A DNA stretch of 64,000 nt, taken from NCBI GenBank assembly GCA_001556995.1, contig LSKF01000026.1, positions 58,301-122,300 of the forward strand, read 5' to 3'. The position numbers were made by a program, and so were the translations under genes. How positions within the stretch are numbered: position 1 is the first letter of the stretch; each line of letters starts with the position of its first letter. The notes beneath the pieces are model-generated. The model was not told where the DNA came from. It saw nothing but the letters and a program-made list of their open reading frames with translations, and searched no databases. Shown one piece after another: positions 46,995-54,295 of this stretch. The stretch comes from Erythrobacteraceae bacterium CCH12-C2 (GTDB lineage: Bacteria; Pseudomonadota; Alphaproteobacteria; Sphingomonadales; Sphingomonadaceae).

Positions 46995-47945
46995 CTACTC
47001 GACCCCCAACCCCGCCGCCTGCGCACGCAGTTGCGCTGTTGCGCCGGGGTTGGCCGTGACCGCCGCCTCCAGCGCGGCCTTGGCCTTGTCGGGCTCACCC
47101 AAGGTCATGCGGCTGCGGATCAGCATCAGCCAGCCGTCGATGTTTTTGGGTTGCTGCTGAAGCCGCGCTTCAAGCTGCGCGACCATGCCTTCCGCCATCT
47201 CGCGCTGCTCGGAAGGCTTCATCTGCCGCGCCGCTGCAACATCCGCTGCGCTCGGCCCGCGCAGGTTGGGCGAAGCCGCCGCGCCCGCCACGCCGCCTGA
47301 TCCGGGGGCGAGCAGCGCGGGCTTGCGCGCGCCCTGCGCCTCGGCGATCCGCGCCGCGACATCGATCTTGTTGATTTGCCCTACCTGTTCGATAGTACGC
47401 ACCAGGTCATTCTCCCACGGCGCGCCGGGGGGCGAATCCGCCAGTAGATCGAGCCAGGCGGCAATTGCACCTTCGTGATCCTTGTCGAGATCCTTCTTGG
47501 CGGCCAGGAAATAGCGCGCGCGCGGGTCATCAGGGTCGAGCGCCAGCGCTTTGTCAAAGGCCTGTAGCGCCTCGGCCGGGAGCGGGTCGCGGGCCGAGCC
47601 CATGACCAGCGTCTCGCCCAACGCTGACCACAGCACGGCGGCCTGCGGATCGATGGTCACGGCGCGGCGATAAGCGGCCGCCGCCTCATCGAATTCGCCC
47701 TGCTGGAAATAGGCGAAGGCAAGATCACTCCACGGCCGCGCATCATCCTTCGAGGCTTCTGCTGCGGCGCGCAGTTGCTCGATGGTCTGCGGGCCATCGG
47801 CCGATGTCGCAGTGGGTGCCTCGCCGCTCGATGCATTATAGATGTTATACCCAATGGAACCTGCCGCCAGCAGCAACGCCCCGCCCAGCAAGAACCAGCC
47901 CGCCCGCGATGTTCCGGCCCCCGCCGGTGGATTATCCAATGCCAT
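46995..47945 (-). CDS. CcmI/CycH-like TPR protein, cytochrome c biogenesis
   Basis: A 316-residue protein with one N-terminal membrane anchor (WFLLGGALLLAAGSIGYNIY) and periplasmic tetratricopeptide repeats (DLAFAYFQQGEFDEAAAAYR, ALGETLVMG, and a C-terminal GWLMLIRSRMTLGEPDKAKA). This matches the CcmI/CycH C-terminal region, which holds apocytochromes for heme ligation. No other ccm gene is in the window. It is divergent (109-base gap) from the multiheme redox operon, which demands heavy c-type maturation. Start at 47945 (MALDNPP) preferred over 47981. Confidence 0.78.
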   Translation of the reverse strand: MALDNPPAGAGTSRAGWFLLGGALLLAAGSIGYNIYNASSGEAPTATSADGPQTIEQLRAAAEASKDDARPWSDLAFAYFQQGEFDEAAAAYRRAVTIDPQAAVLWSALGETLVMGSARDPLPAEALQAFDKALALDPDDPRARYFLAAKKDLDKDHEGAIAAWLDLLADSPPGAPWENDLVRTIEQVGQINKIDVAARIAEAQGARKPALLAPGSGGVAGAAASPNLRGPSAADVAAARQMKPSEQREMAEGMVAQLEARLQQQPKNIDGWLMLIRSRMTLGEPDKAKAALEAAVTANPGATAQLRAQAAGLGVE

Positions 47946-48054
47946 GCAATTCTGGCTAGCACCGCGTTTGAACACGGGCAATTCGCGCTGGCAACGTTAG
48001 CGGTTTTCATTATTGTGGTTGCGGGATGCGATCTATCCGAAGGGGGAAGGATAG
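47946..48054. promoter_or_regulatory. Divergent promoter region, CcmI-like and redox operon
   Basis: A 109-base gap between divergent start codons that must hold promoters for both directions. A clear GGGGGAAGGA ribosome-binding site precedes the GTG at 48055. I found no obvious CRP- or FNR-type palindrome by eye. Confidence 0.45.
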
Positions 48055-50592
48055 GTGAGCGGGATATTCAAAGTCGCCATCATCGGTTCGGGACCAGCGG
48101 GCCTCAGCGCGGCTGCGCGAGCGGCAGCGCTGGGGATGAGCCATGTGCTGCTCGAAAAGACCGATCACCTCTCGGACACGATCCACAAATACCAGAAGGG
48201 CAAGCACGTCATGGCGACGCCCTCCAATCTGGTGCTGCGCTCGGACATTGATTTCGACGCGGGCAAGCGTGAGACGATCCTCGGCATCTGGGACGAGCAG
48301 ATCGCAGGCCACAAGGTCAATGTGAAGTATCACGCCGAGGCCAAGGCGATCCGCGGCACCGGTGATCCGATCCCCGGCAGCGTGCAGCAGATCGTCACCC
48401 GCGCGCGCGATGGCACCAAATCGGTGAAGGAGCTCCAGCGCCACGCCCCGCCCTATGCCATTGCATTGACGAATGGCGAGACGGTGATGGCGGAGAACGT
48501 CATCCTCGCCATCGGCACGCAGGGCAACCCCAACCTGATGCGCTGCCCCGGCGCGGACCTGCCGCATGTGCAGTATCAGCTCGACGATCCGGCGGAGTAT
48601 GTCGACGAGCATATCGTCATCGTCGGCACCGGCGATGCCGGGATCGAGAACGCGCGCGGGCTGGCCGAAGACCCAGCGCAGCGCAACACCGTCTCGATCC
48701 TCAACCGCGGGATCGAATTTCCGACCGCCAAACCCGCCAATGTCAGTGCGCTGATGGCCGATCACGAAGCCGGCAAGCTCACGGTGCGGACCGAGAGCGA
48801 GGTCAAGTCGATCGAGCCGGGCTGGATCACGCTCACCACCCGCGACGGTGAGATTCGTATCGCCTGCGACCGCGTCATCGCCCGCATCGGCTCGGCCCCG
48901 CCGCGCGCCTTTGTGGAGGAATGCGGGATCGAATTTTCGAGCGAGGATCGCTCCGCCTTCCCGAAACTGTCCCCGGTGTTCGAAACGACCGCGCCCGGCA
49001 TCTTCGTGATCGGCGCGCTGGCGGGCTATCCGCTGATCAAGCACTGCATGAACCAGGGCCACGACGTCATCGAGTTCATCAACGGCAACACCGATCTGAA
49101 ACCGGCGGACGAGCCGATCATTGCGGCCAAGTTTGCAGGCCTCCCCGGTGGGCGCAGCACCGATGAATGGCTCGAATTCCTGCGCACCAACGTGTCGATC
49201 CTGAACGGGATGAACCCGCTGCAGATGCGCGAATTCATGCTCGATTCCGAGGCGAAGTTCTTCAGCGCGGGCGAAGTGATCTTCGAGCGTAATGCGCCGG
49301 GCTCCTCGCTGTTCGGGATCGCCAGCGGTTCGGTCGCGGTCGAGGTCAATCCGGCGGATCCTTCGATCACCATTCCCATTGAGCAGGGTTCGATCTTTGG
49401 CGAAGTCGGCCTCATCTCGGGCCGCCGCCGCGGCGCGACGATCCGTGCGGCGGAGGATACGATCGTGGTGGAGATTTCGCGCCTCGCCGCGCTGAAACTG
49501 CAATCGCAGGTGCCCGCGGCCAAGAAGGCGATCGAACAGATCTCGATCGAGCGGCAATTGCTCCAGATGTTCGGCTCGGGCCTGACCCGCGAAGATGTCG
49601 CGCCGCTGGTCGCCTCGGCCCGGGTCGAAGAGAAGCGCGCGGGCGAGATCGTGGTCACCGAGGGCGCGGACGACAAGGACGTCTTCATCATCCGCCGCGG
49701 CTCGATGATCGTGGAAAAGCAGATCGGCGACCGGCCTGTGTTCCTCTCCTACCTCCCCGCGGGCAGCTATTTCGGCGAAATGGCGGTGATCGACGGCTCC
49801 TTACGCACCGCCACAGTCAAGGCCGCAATCAAGTCCGAAGTCATCCGCCTGCCGGGCAAAGGCTTCCTTGAATTGCTCGACAAGCGCCCCGCCCTGCGCG
49901 AACGGGCGATGAAGGACATGGCCGGTCGCCGCGCCACCAATGCCTTCATCGAAAGCCGCAAGGACAGTTTCGGCAGCGCGGTCGATCTCTATTCCGAAAC
50001 CGCGCAGTTCCTGGTCGACAACGGCATCGGCGAAGCGACCGATGTGCTGCTGATCGACGAGAAGCTGTGCATCGGCTGCGACAATTGCGAAAAGGCCTGC
50101 GCCGACAGCCACGACGGGCTGTCCCGGCTCGACCGCGAAGCGGGGCGCACCTATGCCCACCTCCACGTCCCGACGTCATGCCGCCACTGCGAACACCCGC
50201 ATTGCATGGCCGATTGCCCGCCCAACGCGATTCTGCGCGGGCCGGATGGCGAAGTGTTCATCGACGAAACCTGCATCGGCTGTGGCAATTGCCAGCGCAA
50301 CTGCCCCTACGGCGTGATCCGCATGGACGCGAAGCCGCCCAAGAAGCCGAGCCTGCTGCAATGGATGCTGTTCGGCTCCGGCCCCGGCCCGGGGGAGGCA
50401 CCCTATAGTTGGCGCAAACAGGCCGCCGAGAAAGAGGGCGTGCAAAAGCCCAAGCTCGCGGTCAAGTGCGATATGTGCGCAGGGATCGACGGCGGTCCGG
50501 CCTGCGTGCGCGCCTGCCCGACGGGGGCGGCGATCCGCGTCAGCCCAGACAAGTTCCTAACCTTCACCAAGCTGTCCGAGGACGCCAATTAA
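48055..50592 (+). CDS. Flavin/NAD(P) oxidoreductase fused to two cNMP-binding domains and four [4Fe-4S] motifs
   Basis: An 845-residue cytoplasmic protein with three parts. Residues 1-330 form a two-dinucleotide-fold flavoprotein: FAD motif IIGSGPAGLSAAARAA and a second nucleotide loop IVIVGTGDAGIENARG, with no CxxC of thioredoxin reductases. Residues 380-625 are two cyclic-nucleotide-binding domains, each with an intact phosphate-binding cassette (FGEVGLISGRRRGATIRA and FGEMAVIDGSLRTATVKA). Residues 665-830 form a DmsB/NrfC-like ferredoxin module with 16 Cys in four clusters (672/675/678/682, 709/712/717/721, 740/743/746/750, 805/808/817/821). It could pass electrons between NAD(P)H and the membrane cytochrome b encoded next (TAATG overlap), under cAMP control. 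Start is GTG with a strong ribosome-binding site. Confidence 0.88.
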   Translation: MSGIFKVAIIGSGPAGLSAAARAAALGMSHVLLEKTDHLSDTIHKYQKGKHVMATPSNLVLRSDIDFDAGKRETILGIWDEQIAGHKVNVKYHAEAKAIRGTGDPIPGSVQQIVTRARDGTKSVKELQRHAPPYAIALTNGETVMAENVILAIGTQGNPNLMRCPGADLPHVQYQLDDPAEYVDEHIVIVGTGDAGIENARGLAEDPAQRNTVSILNRGIEFPTAKPANVSALMADHEAGKLTVRTESEVKSIEPGWITLTTRDGEIRIACDRVIARIGSAPPRAFVEECGIEFSSEDRSAFPKLSPVFETTAPGIFVIGALAGYPLIKHCMNQGHDVIEFINGNTDLKPADEPIIAAKFAGLPGGRSTDEWLEFLRTNVSILNGMNPLQMREFMLDSEAKFFSAGEVIFERNAPGSSLFGIASGSVAVEVNPADPSITIPIEQGSIFGEVGLISGRRRGATIRAAEDTIVVEISRLAALKLQSQVPAAKKAIEQISIERQLLQMFGSGLTREDVAPLVASARVEEKRAGEIVVTEGADDKDVFIIRRGSMIVEKQIGDRPVFLSYLPAGSYFGEMAVIDGSLRTATVKAAIKSEVIRLPGKGFLELLDKRPALRERAMKDMAGRRATNAFIESRKDSFGSAVDLYSETAQFLVDNGIGEATDVLLIDEKLCIGCDNCEKACADSHDGLSRLDREAGRTYAHLHVPTSCRHCEHPHCMADCPPNAILRGPDGEVFIDETCIGCGNCQRNCPYGVIRMDAKPPKKPSLLQWMLFGSGPGPGEAPYSWRKQAAEKEGVQKPKLAVKCDMCAGIDGGPACVRACPTGAAIRVSPDKFLTFTKLSEDAN

Positions 50593-51482
50593 TGGCGACC
50601 AAAGCGGGGAAGGGCAAAGGCGGCACCGGACGCTTCACGCAGGACGAAATGCGGCGCGATTCCGATCACGTCAGCTTCCTCAAGCACCGCGGCTTTCGCT
50701 GGCTCTGGATCGCGCTGGCGCTGTGCGCTGCGACCATTGCGGGTTATTTGCTGATCGATCAGGAGCCGCGGCCCAATGGCGGATCGTGGTATGGTTACAC
50801 GCTCGGCACCATCGGGCTTTTGCTGATCCTGTGGCTGTCGCTGCTGGGGGTGAGGAAACGCCGGATCAATCCGGGGGCGTGGAGTCTCAAGGCCTGGACC
50901 AGCGCGCATGTCTATCTTGGCCTGTCGCTGATTGTGGTGGGCACGCTCCACACCGGGTTTCAGATCGGCTGGAACGTCCACACGCTCGCCTATGTGCTGA
51001 TGCTGCTGGTCATCATCACTGGGATTTACGGCGTTGTGGTCTATGCGACCTTGCCCGCGAGCCTCTCGGCCAATCGCCGCGAGATGACGCGCGGGCAGAT
51101 GCTCGACGCGCTCACCGCCATCGACCGCCAGCTGGATAGCGCCGCCCAGCCGCTCGGCCGGGCTGAGGCCGATCTGGTGATCGCCGCGCTGGAGCAGGAT
51201 CCCTTCGTGGGCGGCCCGCTGTCGCGGCTGACAGGGAGCTACCCGTTCTGCGCCACGGACGGCGCGCTCAAGGGCCTCGACCGGGTGGGCACTGCCGACC
51301 CCGCCGCCGCCGAGCGCGTGCGCGGGTTGCTCGAACGCCGCCGCGAACAGCTGGCACAGATCCGCGGTGCACTGCGCATCCGGGCGCTGCTGGAGATCTG
51401 GCTGTTCGTCCACATTCCGCTCACCATCGCCCTGATCGCTGCGCTGACCGCGCATGTCGTCAGCGTGTTCTACTACTGGTGA
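50592..51482 (+). CDS. Membrane b-type cytochrome, probable di-heme
   Basis: A 296-residue protein with five membrane helices (about 36-55, 70-87, 101-124, 130-152 and 266-293). His106 and His120 in helix 3 and His274 and His288 in the last helix are each 14 residues apart, the classic spacing for two stacked bis-His b-hemes in a four-helix bundle. The long polar stretch between helices 4 and 5 is cytoplasmic or periplasmic. It would link the FeS/flavin protein to quinone and to the FHA-decaheme protein. It overlaps the preceding gene by one base. Confidence 0.78.
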   Translation: MATKAGKGKGGTGRFTQDEMRRDSDHVSFLKHRGFRWLWIALALCAATIAGYLLIDQEPRPNGGSWYGYTLGTIGLLLILWLSLLGVRKRRINPGAWSLKAWTSAHVYLGLSLIVVGTLHTGFQIGWNVHTLAYVLMLLVIITGIYGVVVYATLPASLSANRREMTRGQMLDALTAIDRQLDSAAQPLGRAEADLVIAALEQDPFVGGPLSRLTGSYPFCATDGALKGLDRVGTADPAAAERVRGLLERRREQLAQIRGALRIRALLEIWLFVHIPLTIALIAALTAHVVSVFYYW

Positions 51483-51492
51483 GGGGCGCGCC

Positions 51493-53307
51493 GTGGCTTT
51501 CCTGATCCGCACCATCGATTTCACCGCCGCCGGACGCGAGCTGATCCGCGACCGGGTGGTTGAGAAAGACGCACTCACCATTGGCCGCGCGGCGGAAAAC
51601 GACATCCACTTGCCCGACCTTGCGGTCGAACAGCGCCACGTCAGCATTACCCGCCAGAGCGACGGGACACTGGCTGTCGCGGCGCTGGGCACGCTCGAGT
51701 TCGGGCTGGATGGCCGCATGGTCACCGAAGCCAGCATCGACCCGCGCACCGGGGCCGAGATTGCGCTGGGCGCCGCTCGGTTGGTCGTGGCGCGCGAAGG
51801 TGACGGGAATATCGCCATCACGATCCGCCAGGTGGTGGCTGACGAAGGCACCGAAGGGTTTAGGGGTGACGCGCTGCGCGGCTTTGCGCTCGCCAGCGTG
51901 CTCCCTTCGAAGCGGGCGATGAGTTGGGTCTTTGCCGCCGCGATCCTGCTGCTGTTGCTGGCGGTGCCGGTGACAAGCCATTTGCTGCGCACCCCGGTCA
52001 AGAACGATCCCAAGGGCGAGACTTCGGGGCAAGTGCTGTTTGACCGGGCCTGGACCAGCGGCGAAATGTCGCTGAAGCACCACACGCTCGAAAACAATTG
52101 CGAAAGCTGCCACGTCAACGCCTTTGAAAGCGTGCAGGATGAAACCTGCGTCTCTTGCCACGAGGAAACCGGCGACCACGCCACGATGCCGCGCCTCGCC
52201 AAGGGGATGCCCGCGCTCTCGCCCGGCGATGCGCTGCAATGGCGGATTGCGGAAGGCTTCGGCAAGGAAGGCCCGCTGGGCTGCGTATCGTGCCACTCCG
52301 AGCACGAAGGCCCGGTCCGCCAGAAGCCCGCGAGCGAGGCCTTCTGCGCTGATTGCCACGATGCACTCGACACCCGCCTGACCGACACCGCGCTTAAGAA
52401 TGCGCATGATTTCGGCAAAGAGCACCCGCAGTTTCGCCCGGTCTACTTTGCCAGCTTTGGCGCCGCCAAACCCGTTCGAGCATCGCTCAATACCAAGCCG
52501 GTCGAACGCAGCGGTCTCGTGTTCCCGCATGATGTCCACATGGACGCACGCGGCGGCGCAGCGCGAATGGCGGTGAGCCTGTCGCAATATGGCAAGCCGC
52601 TCGAATGCAAAGACTGCCACAGCCTCAACGCCGACAAGATCGGGTTCAAAGAGGTCACGATGGAGGATTCCTGCGAAGGCTGCCACAGCCTCGTCTCAGG
52701 CCGCAGCGCCATTGGCGGCTTCACCAAGCTGCGCCACGGCGATGTGAAGGACCTCGCCGAAGACCTCGCCCGCATCAGCACCGGAGCGCGCCCGGCGATC
52801 ACGGTGCGCCGCAATCGTCCGGGCCAGATCGGTAGCGGTGGTGGCTACACCGCGAATTTCGGGCGGCCGGTGCGCGCCTATATCGGGCTGTCGAACGCGT
52901 TGTCGACCGGAGGCATCTGCACCGAATGCCACTTGCCGACGCGCGGGTCGACCGGGCAAGCCGATCTGATGCCGGTCAACCTGCCCGACCGCTTCCTCAC
53001 CAGCGGCTATTTCAATCACGAGGCGCACAAGAAGGAAGAGTGCACCGATTGCCACGCGGCGGACACCTCGAAGGTGGCGACCGACCTCTTGATCCCCGAC
53101 CTCAAGAGCTGCCGCGATTGCCACCTTGGCGCGACGGCGGTGAAGACTAAAAAGATCGTGCCATCCGAATGCGCGATGTGTCACGCCTATCACCTGCCCG
53201 CTGGCCAATGGTCGCCCAAGGGCGAGGCGCCACACTACAAGCCCATCCCGCCCCCCGGCCCTGCCAAAGCAACAGTTGCGACAATTGCAAGGGCCGCTAG
53301 GAAATAG
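51493..53307 (+). CDS. FHA-domain protein fused to a periplasmic decaheme cytochrome c
   Basis: A 604-residue protein. The N-terminal FHA domain (about 10-100) includes LTIGRAAENDIHLPDL and EQRHVSI with the conserved Gly-Arg, Asn and His positions. One membrane helix at about 145-165 (WVFAAAILLLLLAVPVTSHL) follows. The periplasmic part has ten CXXCH heme motifs (CESCH, CVSCH twice, CADCH, CKDCH, CEGCH, CTECH, CTDCH, CRDCH, CAMCH). The FHA part would be cytoplasmic and the hemes periplasmic. FHA domains bind phospho-Thr, so a Ser/Thr kinase could control assembly or activity. Start GTG at 51493 with GAGGGG upstream; 10 bases after the cytochrome b gene. Confidence 0.9.
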   Translation: MAFLIRTIDFTAAGRELIRDRVVEKDALTIGRAAENDIHLPDLAVEQRHVSITRQSDGTLAVAALGTLEFGLDGRMVTEASIDPRTGAEIALGAARLVVAREGDGNIAITIRQVVADEGTEGFRGDALRGFALASVLPSKRAMSWVFAAAILLLLLAVPVTSHLLRTPVKNDPKGETSGQVLFDRAWTSGEMSLKHHTLENNCESCHVNAFESVQDETCVSCHEETGDHATMPRLAKGMPALSPGDALQWRIAEGFGKEGPLGCVSCHSEHEGPVRQKPASEAFCADCHDALDTRLTDTALKNAHDFGKEHPQFRPVYFASFGAAKPVRASLNTKPVERSGLVFPHDVHMDARGGAARMAVSLSQYGKPLECKDCHSLNADKIGFKEVTMEDSCEGCHSLVSGRSAIGGFTKLRHGDVKDLAEDLARISTGARPAITVRRNRPGQIGSGGGYTANFGRPVRAYIGLSNALSTGGICTECHLPTRGSTGQADLMPVNLPDRFLTSGYFNHEAHKKEECTDCHAADTSKVATDLLIPDLKSCRDCHLGATAVKTKKIVPSECAMCHAYHLPAGQWSPKGEAPHYKPIPPPGPAKATVATIARAARK

Positions 53308-53309
53308 GG

Positions 53310-54194
53310 ATGGGGGCCCAAGCCGCATCTTCACGCGCGGTGCTGATCGCACAAATGACCGACATCCACGTCGGCTTCGCCGCTGACGAAAAGCCCGAAG
53401 AGCTCAACCTCACCCGTTTCCGCGCGACCTATCGGCGGCTGCTGGAAGGGCCGAATGTCCCTGACATGCTGGTGCTGTCGGGCGACATCACCGAGCACGG
53501 CGATGCGACAAGCTTCGCCAAGACCGCCGAGCTGCTGAAGGACTGCCCCTTCCCAGTGGTGCCGCTGGTTGGCAATCATGATAGCCGCCCCGGATTGCTC
53601 GGGGCCTTCCCGCAGGTGACCCCGGCTGAGGGCGGTTTTCTGCACTACGTGGTTGAGGCCCCGCTGGGGCTGCGGATCATCTGCCTCGACACGCTGGAGG
53701 ACGGCCGCCACGGCGGAGCCTTCTGCGAGGCGCGCGCCCGCTGGCTGACGGCCCGGCTGGCCGAAGCGCCCGATCAGCCGACGCTGATCTTCATACATCA
53801 CCCGCCGGTGGTCGCCGGGATCGACTGGATGGACCCCGCACCCGACGAACCTTGGATCGTGCGCCTGCGCGAGGTGCTGACCGGGCAGAACCAAGTGCTG
53901 GCGATCCATTGCGGGCACCTGCACCGGCAGATCACCACGCGCTTTGCCGGTATCCCGCTGGGGGTAACGCCTTCGGTCGCGCCGCTGGTGGCGATGGACC
54001 TCTCGCCCATCGACGCGGCTGTGCCCGACAATCGCGAGCTCATCACCACCGAGCCGCCGACCTATGCGCTCCACCGCTGGGACGGGCAGAGCCTCGTGTC
54101 GCATTACGAACGCGTAGGCGACTGGCAGATTCTGGCGCGGTTCGATGCCGGGCTGCAACCCATGATCGAAGGCATGTTCGCCGAGCGCGGTTAA
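53310..54194 (+). CDS. Calcineurin-like phosphoesterase, CpdA (cAMP phosphodiesterase) type
   Basis: This 294-residue cytoplasmic metallophosphatase carries all five motifs in order: TDIHVG, SGDITEHGD, GNHD, HHPP and GHLHR. The layout and length match the class III cyclic-nucleotide phosphodiesterase CpdA. It is the last gene of the redox operon, 2 bases after the FHA-decaheme gene, which makes it a likely local off-switch for the two cNMP-binding domains encoded four genes upstream. Other phosphoesterase activities cannot be excluded. Confidence 0.82.
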   Translation: MGAQAASSRAVLIAQMTDIHVGFAADEKPEELNLTRFRATYRRLLEGPNVPDMLVLSGDITEHGDATSFAKTAELLKDCPFPVVPLVGNHDSRPGLLGAFPQVTPAEGGFLHYVVEAPLGLRIICLDTLEDGRHGGAFCEARARWLTARLAEAPDQPTLIFIHHPPVVAGIDWMDPAPDEPWIVRLREVLTGQNQVLAIHCGHLHRQITTRFAGIPLGVTPSVAPLVAMDLSPIDAAVPDNRELITTEPPTYALHRWDGQSLVSHYERVGDWQILARFDAGLQPMIEGMFAERG

Positions 54195-54204
54195 CAGCCC
54201 ACTT

Positions 54205-54294
54205 CGTCACCCCGGGCTTGACCCGAGGCCGTGCTTGGTCCTGTCAGGCAACCAGCCGAAGCTAGCACCGCCCCGGATCAAGTCCGGGGTGACG
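54205..54294. repeat. Inverted repeat between convergent redox operons
   Basis: An imperfect inverted repeat (about 25-base arms at 54205-54229 and 54270-54294; inner cores CACCCCGGGCTTGACCCGAG and CCCGGATCAAGTCCGGGGTG). This is the alphaproteobacterial CGTCACCCCGG-type repeat, a different family from the copies at 7624, 14704 and 20866. It fills the gap between the two convergent operons and may serve as their common terminator. Confidence 0.75.
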
Positions 54295-54295
54295 G

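Noticed and set aside
47946..48054. A search for CRP or FNR palindromes before the redox operon
   Set aside because: No TGTGA-N6-TCACA or TTGAT-N4-ATCAA like pair was visible, nor in 63615-64000, so I do not call a site. The region is short and the check was by eye.
48010..49557. A 515-residue minus-strand open frame
   Set aside because: Antisense to the flavin/cNMP/FeS gene, with shadow composition.
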